Shown here: positions 8,465-16,960 of the stretch, one piece after another
How positions within the stretch are numbered: the stretch's first letter is position 1
How the letters are laid out: every line of letters begins with the position of its first letter
Assembly: GCA_903913645.1 (NCBI GenBank)
Contig: CAIWMA010000547.1
Span: forward strand, 1 to 36,580
Direction of reading: 5' to 3'
From: an uncultured Bacteroidales bacterium
Lineage (GTDB): Bacteria; Bacteroidota; Bacteroidia; Bacteroidales; UBA4417
DNA: 36,580 bases
The notes under the pieces: generated by a model
The model's database searches: none
What the model saw: only the letters and a program-made list of their open reading frames with translations
What the model was told of the DNA's origin: nothing
Position numbers and translations under genes: made by a program

Positions 8465-8578
8465 ATTCTTCTTCCATCCAGACTATACTGTCGGTACCGG
8501 AGTTAAACCGGTTCAATCCTTTTTACGGGAGTCGCGGACTGTACCGCCGATCGGGAATTGCACCCTGCCCTGAAGAAT
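8465..8578 (-). promoter_or_regulatory. FMN riboswitch (RFN element)
   Basis: Read on the minus strand, the conserved RFN segments occur in order: GGGCAGGGTGCAATTCCCGA, then CGGCGGTACAGTCCGCGA, then ACCGGTTTAACTCCGGTACC, then CGACAGTATAGTCTGGATGG. P1 is closed by ATTCTTC (8572-8578) with GAAGAAT (8465-8471). This matches the six-helix FMN-binding aptamer closely. It lies 111 bp upstream of the receptor gene on the same strand, with a terminator between them. FMN binding would therefore be expected to switch the receptor off. Confidence 0.96.
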
Positions 8579-8616
8579 GGCTAATCTGATTGAAATTCAA
8601 TTCAAAATTGCCGCTG

Positions 8617-8624
8617 CAAAGGTA
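8617..8624 (-). promoter_or_regulatory. Candidate -7 promoter box for the riboswitch-receptor transcript
   Basis: TACCTTTG on the minus strand fits the Bacteroidota -7 consensus TAnnTTTG and stands about 40 bp before the aptamer. A clear -33 TTTG is not seen at the expected spacing. Confidence 0.45.
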
Positions 8625-8738
8625 TAATTATTTCAGTCATGCAGCAGCATGGAATATGTATAAATGAAAATAACGAATATTTTGTTGCTATACAGATAAT
8701 TGCCGAATTTTGTCAGCAAAAGTAAAAGTGAGGATTTA

Positions 8739-9821
8739 CTACCGCGAAAGCTTCACTTCTGAACCTGGTTTTGGTTCATCGCCGGGTTGTAAATGATTGT
8801 ATTTACGTAGTTTATCAAGTTTAATGCATTTTTCCTGCGAAATAGAATACATGCTGTCGCCATTTTTAACTTTATAGACGTTATCCGGATTTTTCCGCTT
8901 TTTTGATTCCAGGTATAATATCTGCCCTGGAAGTATAGGATCACTTTCCAAAAGGTCGTTCTGTTTAAATACCTGGAAACTGAAAATCTTGAATTCCTTG
9001 GCAATACTCAGCCAGGTATCGTCCTTTTTTGCAAAAATAAATGGCACATTGCAATTCTGATATACTTTCCGACCCAATTCAGATGTATATAAAAGATCAA
9101 AAGCCGAAGGTACCGGCATTTTATAACTGTTACGGTAAATTATCCGTTCACCGCTATTTATGGAACTATTTTCCGGAACAATTACCTTTTTTGCAAAAGA
9201 TTTCTTTTCCGTTCTATCAGCCGTTTTTTTTTCATTTTTAACAGTCTGTTTCTTTTCAGTTTTTTCAGATTTGTAGTCATTTAATGCAATCTCTTCTGTA
9301 CTGGTAAGGCTATCATCCAATAAGTAAAGTTGGTTCGACTCGATTAACCTTATTAATATATTCGGATAATCGGGATTGGTTGCATAGCCTGCTTTTTTTA
9401 GCCCGAATGCCCAACCTTTGTAATCGGTGAGCGGAAGCGTAAAGAGTGCGGCATACCTGCTCCGTGTTGTTAAAAAGATGGAGTGATCACGGTACGATTC
9501 TTCAACACTGTTATATTTTCTGAAACACTCTTTTGCTTTGTCATCGTCGTAAAAGTAGGTATCACCAGGCCAGTTATTCTGGCATTTTATTCCAAAATGG
9601 TTCTTTGAGTCCAATGCCAGAACACTTTTGCCGCAACCACTTTCAATCATTCCCTGGGCAAGAGTAATGCTTGCAGGAATTTTATAAAGTTGCATTTCCC
9701 TGATTGCAGCTGATTTATATTGCTTTATATATGCGCCATAGTCGGTACTAATAAGTTTCTGTGCCGTTAATGAACAAGTTAAAATGAGAAAAAATGAGAA
9801 ATATGCGATTCGTTGCCTCAT
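8739..9821 (-). CDS. Secreted glucosaminidase-domain cell-wall hydrolase with LysM repeats
   Basis: 360 residues. An N-terminal signal peptide (about 1-20, IAYFSFFLILTCSLTAQ) is followed by a glucosaminidase/FlgJ-like domain (about 28-170). That domain contains ITLAQGMIESGCGKS, with Glu60 as the probable catalytic acid, and the downstream NHFGIKC and YRDHSIFL motifs. A lysine-rich linker (about 185-215) precedes two LysM-like modules (about 258-308 and 315-358, YKVKNGDSMYSISQEK) that bind peptidoglycan. The protein likely cuts the glycan strands of the wall during growth or division. It is a single gene with about 300 bp of non-coding DNA on each side. The architecture is common in Bacteroidota. 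Confidence 0.88.
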   Translation of the reverse strand: MRQRIAYFSFFLILTCSLTAQKLISTDYGAYIKQYKSAAIREMQLYKIPASITLAQGMIESGCGKSVLALDSKNHFGIKCQNNWPGDTYFYDDDKAKECFRKYNSVEESYRDHSIFLTTRSRYAALFTLPLTDYKGWAFGLKKAGYATNPDYPNILIRLIESNQLYLLDDSLTSTEEIALNDYKSEKTEKKQTVKNEKKTADRTEKKSFAKKVIVPENSSINSGERIIYRNSYKMPVPSAFDLLYTSELGRKVYQNCNVPFIFAKKDDTWLSIAKEFKIFSFQVFKQNDLLESDPILPGQILYLESKKRKNPDNVYKVKNGDSMYSISQEKCIKLDKLRKYNHLQPGDEPKPGSEVKLSR

Positions 9822-10129
9822 GAAAATTTCAGTTTAATTTGCAATATTACAAAATCCATGGCTTAGTTCGGCTTTTGTATAAATGAAGCAGCCATATAGT
9901 AAGGCGTATTTATTTTAAAGTTTTGATAAAAATATATTTATAAAAATACTAAACTTATAGAAACTTATTATAAATTTGTGGAATCAATAATAGAGTAAAT
10001 AAAAAAAATAATAAACATTGGTTTTGTCTTTGATGCATCAGGCTTAAATAGAAAGTTAGTAGTTTTTTGGTTAATAATTTGGTTCAGAAGTCCCCGTTGA
10101 AAAGCGGGGATTTTTGGTTTAGAAAATTT
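9822..10129 (+). ncRNA. Gene-free region with a candidate small RNA (about 9985-10115)
   Basis: No ORF of useful length is seen. A plus-strand TAAATTTG box (9971-9978) fits the -7 consensus. About 120 bp later a strong plus-strand intrinsic terminator stands alone. No plus-strand gene lies upstream that would need it, so the pair may bound a small RNA of about 130 nt. A perfect palindrome TGATGCATCA (10031-10040) lies in the middle. No -33 box is visible and no known RNA family is recognised. Confidence 0.3.
10091..10115 (+). terminator. Intrinsic terminator on the plus strand
   Basis: TCCCCG and CGGGGA pair over an 8-nt loop and TTTTTGG follows. The minus strand has no T-run after the stem, so the orientation is plus, away from any annotated coding transcript. 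It could still act weakly as the 3' end of the minus-strand rnhB transcript. Confidence 0.7.
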
Positions 10130-10726
10130 TTATCTTATTTCTGAAGCTTTTACCTGCACGGTAAATGTCAGGCGGTGGTAAGGAGTACTTCCAACCTGGA
10201 GTATTTTCCTGCGATGTTCAAGAGTTGGATAGCCCATATTTCTGTTCCATCCGTATGATGAATATGTTTCATGGAGTTTCAGCATATATTCATCACGATG
10301 AGTTTTTGCCAGAATTGAAGCAGCTGCAATGGAAAGATATAATCCATCGCCTTTTATAATACACTCGTGTGGGATATCCTGGTAGGATTTGAAACGGTTT
10401 CCATCAACCAATATCAGCTCTGGTATCAAAGAAAGATTCGCCAACGATTTATGCATAGCTAATATGGAGGCATTAAGTATATTGATTCTATCAATTTCAA
10501 TATTATCGACCATTTCAACATTCCAGGCTAAAGCATCATTTTCAATCACAAGGCGCAATTTGTTACGCTGCGCCGCAGTGAGTTTCTTCGAATCATTCAA
10601 AAGTGGATTAGAATAATTGTTGGGTAAAATAACAGCTGCTGCAAACACGGGCCCTGCAAGACAGCCGCGGCCGGCTTCGTCACATCCGGCTTCAATCAAA
10701 TGATTCGAGAAAGAAGATTTTAACAT
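10130..10726 (-). CDS. rnhB: Ribonuclease HII
   Basis: 198 residues, the normal length. The enzyme cuts RNA in RNA-DNA hybrids and starts ribonucleotide excision from DNA. The metal-binding acidic residues are visible: Asp16 and Glu17 in AGCDEAGRGCLAGPV, an Asp in LILVDGN, and a late Asp in LAKTHRDEYM. The motifs NDSKKLTAAQR and GYPTLEHR are typical of type II enzymes. It follows the DUF6427 gene by 90 bp on the same strand and is probably the last gene of the purD group. Confidence 0.97.
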   Translation of the reverse strand: MLKSSFSNHLIEAGCDEAGRGCLAGPVFAAAVILPNNYSNPLLNDSKKLTAAQRNKLRLVIENDALAWNVEMVDNIEIDRINILNASILAMHKSLANLSLIPELILVDGNRFKSYQDIPHECIIKGDGLYLSIAAASILAKTHRDEYMLKLHETYSSYGWNRNMGYPTLEHRRKILQVGSTPYHRLTFTVQVKASEIR

Positions 10727-10816
10727 TCTACTTTATTTTGTGGAATTCAATCAAATTTCTTCCTTAACTGGAGTTAAACCCTTAGCTAATTCCCATTAAA
10801 TTTAACAAACAAATAA

Positions 10817-11803
10817 TTAGCTTATTACCTGATAAACCCGCATGCTAACAAAAAGCAGGAAATATCCTAATGCCAGCATTTCGAACCAGAATTTGCGTTT
10901 TATCATTGTCACACTTCCGGTTACAAAAAACGCCATTGGAATAGAAAATAAATAATTAGCAGAAAGCATTGGCCATCCTGCAAACAACATGATAATACAC
11001 ACCGTAAAACTAAAGTTGAATAGAACCCATGACCTGCGCCGGAGACTTATAAGCTTGTCATTCATTATGTTAAGTACAGCTATCATTGTAACGGTCATAA
11101 TAAAGGTCGAAACGGAAAGCCAGATTGTGTTTATTGCTGAAAGCCCTGGAGCCAATATAAAGTTGAATAAGGCCGAAGTTAACTGATGTAAACCTGCTGG
11201 TAATTTATCGTTCCAGAAGAGTAAGGTGATATAATAGATAAATGGCAGTAAAAAGCCGATTATTGAAACTGCATATTCATGCCATGATGAGATGCGGTAT
11301 GTAATCAACGTAAACCAAATCATGAGGATCAAAAATGCCAGCGGGAAATAAAATAGTGCAGCAATTGCAATTGAAATAGATGCTGTAAATACCTGGTGGT
11401 AGGCATCTTGTTTTCCATACATTTCCATAATGGAATTCAATGCGATAATTATAAAGATTCCTGCAGGAAGAATGGCATGCATGGTTTGATAAGTGCTGCT
11501 CCAACTGTACGATAGTAAAAGGATAATTGCCGGAAGGAAATTACCTCGCTTGAAAAACCCGTTTGCCTGGTAAACATAAAACAGTATCAAAGCTTGTAAT
11601 ACAATCAAGAGTAGAGCAACCGAAACAATTAAAGTTGGGGAATTCTGCATCCAGCCTAACAGCAATATGTATAATGGTCCATCCGATGGAGTCAAAACAG
11701 GAGGTACAGGTTTAACAAAAGCCTGAAACCATGTCGAAACAAGAATTATAGTAAAAATTGTAAACTGTATAAATGTTCCAGATTTTGAAATCCACTTGAT
11801 CAT
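10817..11803 (-). CDS. DUF6427-like polytopic membrane protein
   Basis: 328 residues, almost all hydrophobic, with about eight to ten membrane helices and short loops. No catalytic motif is seen. The N-terminus (SDGPLYILLLGW) and overall form recall the Bacteroidota DUF6427 family, whose function is unknown. It starts 20 bp after the purD stop, so the two genes are probably co-transcribed. The family name is from memory of sequence style and was not searched. Confidence 0.7.
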   Translation of the reverse strand: MIKWISKSGTFIQFTIFTIILVSTWFQAFVKPVPPVLTPSDGPLYILLLGWMQNSPTLIVSVALLLIVLQALILFYVYQANGFFKRGNFLPAIILLLSYSWSSTYQTMHAILPAGIFIIIALNSIMEMYGKQDAYHQVFTASISIAIAALFYFPLAFLILMIWFTLITYRISSWHEYAVSIIGFLLPFIYYITLLFWNDKLPAGLHQLTSALFNFILAPGLSAINTIWLSVSTFIMTVTMIAVLNIMNDKLISLRRRSWVLFNFSFTVCIIMLFAGWPMLSANYLFSIPMAFFVTGSVTMIKRKFWFEMLALGYFLLFVSMRVYQVIS

Positions 11804-11823
11804 TATCCGTGAAGTATTATTAT

Positions 11824-13113
11824 TTAGTATTGCATCAGGTCTTTCCCGATATCACTGCGGAAATAGGCATCTTCAAACGTAATCTGAGAGGCTGATTCGA
11901 GAGATTGAACAATTGCAGCATTTAGATCATCCGCAAGGGTTGTAACAGCTATAACGCGGCCACCGGAAGATATGACATTTGCATTGATAGAACTTGTTCC
12001 TGCGTGAAATACTAAGCTTTTATCCACAGTTTCAAGGCCTGTTATCACCTTGCCTTTTGCATATCCTCCGGGATAACCTCCTGAAACGATCATCACGCAG
12101 GCGGCGGTCCGCTCATCAGTTTCCAGTTTTATTTTGGAAAGATTACCATCAGCCGTTGCCAGGAATATTTCCAACAGGTCATTCTTTATGCGGGGTAATA
12201 TCGATTCCGTTTCAGGATCACCCAACCGGACATTATATTCAATAACAAACGGATCGTCTTTTACATTCATCAATCCAAAAAACAAGAATCCCTGGTAAGG
12301 AATGCCATCTTTCCGCAATCCTTCGACAGTTGGTTTGATTACGCGGTTTTCCACTTTCTGCATAAATTCCTTGCCTGCAAAAGGCACCGGTGATATGGAT
12401 CCCATTCCGCCGGTATTGGTGCCAGTGTCGCCAATGCCAATACGTTTGTAATCTTTTGCTTCAGGCAAAACCAGGTACTCATGTCCGTTGGTAATGGCAA
12501 ATGCCGAAAGTTCTATTCCATCAAGAAATTCTTCAATAACCACCATCTCTGATGCTTTTCCAAATTTCTGGTTGGCAAGCATTTCGGTAAGTTCAACTTC
12601 TGCTTCACGTAATGTTTTGCAAATCAAGACACCTTTTCCTGCTGCAAGGCCATCAGCCTTAAGCACATAAGGCGGATTTAAAGTTTTAAGAAAAGCGATT
12701 CCTTCAGTGAGAGTATCTTTTGTAAATGTTTGGTAAGCACCTGTCGGGATGCCGTGCCTGATCATAAACTGCTTGGCAAAATCCTTGCTTCCTTCAAGTT
12801 CGGCGCCAGCTTTTTGAGGACCAATTATAGATATGTTTTTTAAGAGTTCGTCATCAAGAAAGTAGTCGTGAATTCCGAGAACTAAAGGATCTTCCGGGCC
12901 GACCACCACCAGATCAATCTTTTTTTCTAAAACAAACTTTTTAATGCTTTCGAAATCGTTGCCGCTTATCGGAACATTTGTGCCAACGGCTTGAGTGCCT
13001 GCGTTGCCGGGAGATATATATAGCTGGTTCAGCAAAGGACTTTGTGAAAGTTTCCAGGCTATGGCGTGTTCGCGGCCACCATGACCGATAAGAAGGACGT
13101 TTGTTTTATTCAT
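11824..13113 (-). CDS. purD: Phosphoribosylamine-glycine ligase (GAR synthetase)
   Basis: 429 residues, full length. It joins glycine to phosphoribosylamine with ATP in the second step of purine synthesis. The N-terminal motif NVLLIGHGGREHAIAWKL, the ATP-grasp segments (PPYVLKADGLAAGKGV, GIELSAFAI, NTGGMGSISP) and the metal-binding stretch VIEYNVRLGDPETE are all present. It heads a probable unit with the DUF6427 gene and perhaps rnhB. purB lies 2.4 kb upstream on the same strand. Confidence 0.98.
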   Translation of the reverse strand: MNKTNVLLIGHGGREHAIAWKLSQSPLLNQLYISPGNAGTQAVGTNVPISGNDFESIKKFVLEKKIDLVVVGPEDPLVLGIHDYFLDDELLKNISIIGPQKAGAELEGSKDFAKQFMIRHGIPTGAYQTFTKDTLTEGIAFLKTLNPPYVLKADGLAAGKGVLICKTLREAEVELTEMLANQKFGKASEMVVIEEFLDGIELSAFAITNGHEYLVLPEAKDYKRIGIGDTGTNTGGMGSISPVPFAGKEFMQKVENRVIKPTVEGLRKDGIPYQGFLFFGLMNVKDDPFVIEYNVRLGDPETESILPRIKNDLLEIFLATADGNLSKIKLETDERTAACVMIVSGGYPGGYAKGKVITGLETVDKSLVFHAGTSSINANVISSGGRVIAVTTLADDLNAAIVQSLESASQITFEDAYFRSDIGKDLMQY

Positions 13114-13148
13114 TTATAATTAATGTGTGTTTTCGTTTCCTGTTGAAG

Positions 13149-13204
13149 AGACCTAGCATGCTAGGTCTTTACGTGGCTGAAGTGTAGCAAGCTACGCCTT
13201 TTTT
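13149..13204. repeat. Perfect 20-bp palindrome plus second short inverted repeat between pyrD and purD
   Basis: AGACCTAGCATGCTAGGTCT (13149-13168) is a perfect palindrome. Fifteen bases on, GTAGC-AA-GCTAC (13184-13195) is followed by CGCC and a run of six T (13199-13204). The pair fills most of the 95-bp gap between pyrD and purD. It resembles the short palindromic elements (REP- or MITE-like) scattered in Bacteroidota intergenic DNA. It has no coding capacity. As RNA it could form a hairpin separating the two genes. Confidence 0.6.
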
Positions 13205-13208
13205 GTCA

Positions 13209-14117
13209 TCAGTTCAGCGCACCGATCAATTCCTTAATATCTTTTACCCCGTGCCGGTTGCAGTATTCCTCAATACCATCAAGAATTTTTATACAAACCT
13301 GTGGATCAATAAAATTAGCAGTTCCTACCTGTATCGCTGTTGCACCTGCTAAAAGGAACTCAATGGCATCGGTTGCATTACTTATCCCCCCTAATCCGAT
13401 AACAGGTATTTTCACTGCCTTGGAAACCTGCCAGACCATTCGAAGCGCTATGGGTTTTATCGCCGGACCTGAAAGTCCGCCGGTGATGGTTGAAAGTATG
13501 GGCCTGCGCTTTTCCGCATCAATTGCCATTCCAAGTAATGTATTTATTACCGAAACTGAATCTGCACCTTCGTCTTCTACAGCTTTCGCAATTTCTGCGA
13601 TATTGGTCACATTAGGCGAAAGTTTTACAATCATTGTTTTACTGTAAACACCACGAACTGCTTTTGTAACAGCGCCGGCCATGGGGCAGGAGGTGCCAAA
13701 AGCCATTCCGCCTTCTTTTACGTTAGGGCAGGAAATATTTAACTCAATTCCGTTGACCTTTTCGAGTGAATTCAGCTTTTCAGCTACTTCCATATAGCCT
13801 TCAACTGTTGAATCGGATACATTTACGATAATATGAGTATCGTAATGCTCGATTTTAGGATATATAGTATTGATAAAATACTCAACACCTTTATTCTGAA
13901 GCCCGACGGAATTCAACATTCCTGCCGGTGTTTCGGCCATACGGGGATAGCGGTTTCCATCCCGGTTTTTCGAAGTGCAGGCTTTAGTCAGAATGCCACC
14001 CAACCGGTTTACATCAATGAAGTCATCAAATTCGATACCATAGCCAAAAGTTCCCGAAGCTGACATCACCGGGTTCTTGAGCATTAGCTTATGGACATTT
14101 ACAGATAAATCAAGCAT
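13209..14117 (-). CDS. pyrD: Dihydroorotate dehydrogenase, class 1B catalytic subunit
   Basis: 302 residues from the ATG at 14117; the frame is open further up to 14336 only because it runs over the end of pyrK. It oxidises dihydroorotate to orotate with FMN in the fourth step of pyrimidine synthesis. Visible features are the start [13 protein letters not shown], the segment [15 protein letters not shown] with the expected catalytic Cys, VKLSPNV, and the FMN phosphate site ([27 protein letters not shown] region). The partner pyrK directly precedes it (55 bp), which marks the heterotetrameric NAD-dependent 1B form. Confidence 0.97.
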   Translation of the reverse strand: MLDLSVNVHKLMLKNPVMSASGTFGYGIEFDDFIDVNRLGGILTKACTSKNRDGNRYPRMAETPAGMLNSVGLQNKGVEYFINTIYPKIEHYDTHIIVNVSDSTVEGYMEVAEKLNSLEKVNGIELNISCPNVKEGGMAFGTSCPMAGAVTKAVRGVYSKTMIVKLSPNVTNIAEIAKAVEDEGADSVSVINTLLGMAIDAEKRRPILSTITGGLSGPAIKPIALRMVWQVSKAVKIPVIGLGGISNATDAIEFLLAGATAIQVGTANFIDPQVCIKILDGIEEYCNRHGVKDIKELIGALN

Positions 14118-14122
14118 TGTAA

Positions 14123-14150
14123 TTTTCGATTTCGGATTTTCGATTTCGGA
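14123..14150. repeat. Tandem repeat, 2 x 14 bp, in the pyrK-pyrD gap
   Basis: TTTTCGATTTCGGA occurs twice in direct succession (14123-14136, 14137-14150), a few bases before the pyrD start codon on the minus strand. Similar CCGAAATC-type repeats are frequent between Bacteroidota genes. It may vary in copy number and so alter pyrD leader length. Confidence 0.7.
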
Positions 14151-14172
14151 TTTATTTTGATCCTGATCGGTA

Positions 14173-14940
14173 CTATTTAAGCTTTCTCGTATCAAAAACA
14201 GGTCCTTCGATGCAGGTAGTTTTGTTTCCATCAACAGTTTCGACAACACAGCAAAGGCAGGCACCGATTCCGCAGGCCATTGTATTTTCAAGAGAGATTT
14301 CACAAGGGATTTCAAGCGAAGCTGCAACTCTTGCAACAGCTTTCATCATTGGATCCGGACCACAAGCATAGAGCATCGAGTATTCTTTAACATTTTCTGA
14401 AAACAACGAATGTTGGGTTACCATTCCTTTTTCGCCGGCTGATCCGTCGTCGGTCGTAATAAATACTTCACCAAATGGTTTGTATTTCTCAGGTTCTACA
14501 ATATCATTTGAAGTACGGCCGCCAATAAGCACATCGGGTTTATATCCTTTTCCGTGAAGAAATTTTGCAAGGAGCAGCATGGGCGCAATACCAACTCCAC
14601 CGCCAATCAACAAAGCCTTTTTGCCTTCAGGTAAACTGAAAGAATTTCCCAACGGATAGATCAGGTTAAGAATATCGCCTTCTTTAAGTTTTGAAAGGGC
14701 AGAAGTTCCATCGCCTACTTTTTTAATAAGCAGGGAAAGTACATTCTTTTCATAATCAACATCATAAATTGAGAAAGGCCTGCGCAGATATGTTGTAGTC
14801 GAGTTGCTTACCAGCACCTCGGCAAACTGACCCGGAAGGATCTGGGGCAGGGCGACCGGGCATTTCAGGTAAATGGCAAAGTAGTTGTCGGTGATGTGGT
14901 GGTTATGAGTAACCTCAAAATCGTGGATAAATTTCTTCAT
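14173..14940 (-). CDS. pyrK: Dihydroorotate dehydrogenase electron-transfer subunit
   Basis: 255 residues from the ATG at 14940 (a TTG three codons earlier is less likely). It carries FAD and a [2Fe-2S] cluster and passes electrons from PyrD to NAD+. The FAD-binding motif [11 protein letters not shown], the nucleotide-binding stretch [19 protein letters not shown], and the C-terminal cluster motif [13 protein letters not shown] followed by TTCIEGPVF give the four cluster cysteines plus one extra. It is followed at once by pyrD. Confidence 0.96.
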   Translation of the reverse strand: MKKFIHDFEVTHNHHITDNYFAIYLKCPVALPQILPGQFAEVLVSNSTTTYLRRPFSIYDVDYEKNVLSLLIKKVGDGTSALSKLKEGDILNLIYPLGNSFSLPEGKKALLIGGGVGIAPMLLLAKFLHGKGYKPDVLIGGRTSNDIVEPEKYKPFGEVFITTDDGSAGEKGMVTQHSLFSENVKEYSMLYACGPDPMMKAVARVAASLEIPCEISLENTMACGIGACLCCVVETVDGNKTTCIEGPVFDTRKLK

Positions 14941-15007
14941 CAGGGGCAATATTACAGGCGAAAATACTTAAAAAAAGTCCGCCATGATTAAATGACGGAC
15001 TTGTTGT

Positions 15008-15463
15008 TTATTTTTCTTCAGCGGTCTCGCCAGTGTCGCCCGGAGAATCAGATTCTCCTTCAGTTTCTTCAGCAGGAGCTGAAAAATCATTTATTTCATT
15101 GGCAATTAATAGGTTATACCATTGAACCAATTTGCGTATATGTGATGTATAAACACGTTCACGATCATAGTCCGGAATAACAGTTTCGAAAAATGCTTTT
15201 AAAGTCTTGTCATCAGCTTTTGCATCAGGTGCCGCTTGTTCGCCATTCTTCTCGCGTATAAGCCTGAATACTTCCCGAAGAGGCATATCTTCGGTAGTAG
15301 TAAAAATACTTATTTCTCCCAGTGAGCTTATTTTATCGCTTGCAAAAGCCTGGATGCGTTTGCCATCAATGAGCGATTCAATAATAACGCCGGTTTTAGT
15401 CTGAGCAATTGTCTTAAAAAGCCCCGGCTTTCCCGAAACGGATAAAATTTCTTTCAAATCCAT
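15008..15463 (-). CDS. DUF5606-like conserved Bacteroidota protein
   Basis: 151 residues, soluble, no signal peptide. The N-terminal half (DLKEILSVSGKPGLFKTIAQT, then GVIIESLIDGKRIQAF) fits the small family DUF5606 of Bacteroidota. The middle is helical (VFRLIREKNG, FFETVIPDYDRERVY) and the last ~25 residues are acidic and low-complexity. Function is unknown. It lies between purB and pyrK on the same strand with gaps of 86 and 67 bp. Confidence 0.75.
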   Translation of the reverse strand: MDLKEILSVSGKPGLFKTIAQTKTGVIIESLIDGKRIQAFASDKISSLGEISIFTTTEDMPLREVFRLIREKNGEQAAPDAKADDKTLKAFFETVIPDYDRERVYTSHIRKLVQWYNLLIANEINDFSAPAEETEGESDSPGDTGETAEEK

Positions 15464-15484
15464 AAAATGTTCTTAATTTTTATG

Positions 15485-15518
15485 CAAAATTAATTAAAAC
15501 AATCTGTTTATACTACAA
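15485..15518 (-). promoter_or_regulatory. Candidate promoter for the DUF5606 gene
   Basis: TAATTTTG on the minus strand (15485-15492) fits TAnnTTTG, and TTG (15516-15518) stands 23 bp upstream. This places the RNA start shortly before the ATG at 15463. Confidence 0.4.
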
Positions 15519-15549
15519 TGTTATGATTTTGCACAAAATTTAACACTTC

Positions 15550-16902
15550 TCATATCTCGAAACGGCCGGTATAATTTGAAGGAGTAATTTTATTCAATTC
15601 GGCTTTTACTTTAGCAGGTACATTCAGTGTTTCAATAAATGCGCTGATAGCTTTATGGTCAATATGTGTATTGGTACGCGTTAGTTCTTTCAGTGTTTCG
15701 TATGGTTTCGGAAACCCTTCGCGACGAAGAATAGTTTGTATAGCTTCGGCAACTACAGCCCAGTTATTTTCCAGATCGGCATATATTTTCTCTTCATTGA
15801 GAATCAACTTATCAAGTCCCTTAATCAGAGATTTAATTGCAACCATGGTATGCGAAATGGGGACTCCGATATTACGGCTTACCGTTGAATCGGTTAAATC
15901 GCGCTGCAGCCTTGAAACAGGAAGTTTTGAAGAAAGATGCTCAAAAAGTGCATTTGCGAATCCAAAATTACCTTCGGCATTCTCAAAATCTATCGGGTTC
16001 ACTTTATGAGGCATAGCCGAGGATCCGATTTCACCGGCTTTGATTTTTTGCTTGAAATACTCCATTGAGATATAGCTCCACATATCGCGGCTTAAATCGA
16101 TGAGTATTGTATTGATGCGCTTCATGTTATCGAAAAGCGCAGCCTGGTTATCGTAATGTTCAATCTGTGTAGTATAACGCAGACGTTCTAGTGAGAGCTT
16201 GTTTTTTACAAAATTATCACCGAATTCAGCCCAGTCAACATCAGGGTAAGCTACATAATGGGCATTAAAGTTACCGGTTGCTCCACCAAACTTGGCTGAA
16301 AAAGGAATAGTTTTAAGTAATTTGAGCTGCTGTTTTAGTCTTTCAACAAAAACATAAACCTCTTTTCCTAAAATTGTAGGAGATGCAGGCTGGCCGTGGG
16401 TGCGGGCAAGCATTGGAATTTTTTTCCATTCTTTTGCCCGCTTGGTAAGTTTTTGAAGCAGGTCTTCATACAAAGGTACAATTACCTCATCCATAGCAAG
16501 TTTCAGCGCATAGGGGCCGGCTGTATTATTGATATCCTGCGATGTGAGACCAAAATGAATAAACTCCTTGTATTTGGCCAGACCCATTTTGTCAAACCGT
16601 TTCTTTAGGTAGTACTCAACAGCTTTAACATCATGGTTAGTGGTTACTTCTATTTCTTTGATTTCCTGAGCGTCGGTAAATGTAAAATCGCGGCACAGGG
16701 CTCGGAGTTCTGCAATCTTTTTGCGTTCAATTTCTTTCAGCTGCGGAAGCGGAAGTTCACACAATGCAATAAAGTATTCAACCTCAACAAAAACCCGATA
16801 ATTAATAAGTGCAGCTTCACTGAAATAATAAGAAAGACTTTCAATCTGTTTTCGGTAACGCCCGTCGACAGGGGAGATGGCATTAATCATAGTCAGTTCC
16901 AT
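15550..16902 (-). CDS. purB: Adenylosuccinate lyase
   Basis: 450 residues. It cleaves SAICAR and adenylosuccinate, releasing fumarate, at two points of purine synthesis. The N-terminus (INAISPVDGRYRKQ) and the superfamily signature SSAMPHKVNPIDFENAEG are present, as are TSQDINNTA and ARTHGQPASPT, which carry substrate-binding Thr and His residues. This is the ~450-residue form also found in E. coli. A second ATG four codons downstream cannot be excluded as the start. Confidence 0.97.
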   Translation of the reverse strand: MELTMINAISPVDGRYRKQIESLSYYFSEAALINYRVFVEVEYFIALCELPLPQLKEIERKKIAELRALCRDFTFTDAQEIKEIEVTTNHDVKAVEYYLKKRFDKMGLAKYKEFIHFGLTSQDINNTAGPYALKLAMDEVIVPLYEDLLQKLTKRAKEWKKIPMLARTHGQPASPTILGKEVYVFVERLKQQLKLLKTIPFSAKFGGATGNFNAHYVAYPDVDWAEFGDNFVKNKLSLERLRYTTQIEHYDNQAALFDNMKRINTILIDLSRDMWSYISMEYFKQKIKAGEIGSSAMPHKVNPIDFENAEGNFGFANALFEHLSSKLPVSRLQRDLTDSTVSRNIGVPISHTMVAIKSLIKGLDKLILNEEKIYADLENNWAVVAEAIQTILRREGFPKPYETLKELTRTNTHIDHKAISAFIETLNVPAKVKAELNKITPSNYTGRFEI

Positions 16903-16928
16903 AGCAAATTGTATATCGGTTCAGTGGT

Positions 16929-16960
16929 CAAAAGTATGAAAGCCTTTGAATGAATTGCAA
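16929..16960 (-). promoter_or_regulatory. Candidate promoter for purB
   Basis: On the minus strand TTG (16958-16960), 21 bp, then TACTTTTG (16929-16936) fits the Bacteroidota -33/-7 pattern, with the ATG about 27 bp further on. This is the best-formed promoter in the window. The remaining upstream DNA to 17176 is AT-rich and shows nothing else. Confidence 0.6.

Noticed and set aside
8465-8578. TPP or cobalamin riboswitch as alternative reading of the receptor leader
   Set aside because: The conserved segments GGCAGGGTG, CGGCGGTA, GACAGTATAGTCTGGATGG are those of the FMN element; TPP and B12-box words are missing.
14118-14336. N-terminal extension of pyrD by 73 residues
   Set aside because: It overlaps the end of pyrK in another frame and includes the 14-bp tandem repeat; the family N-terminus begins at the ATG at 14117.
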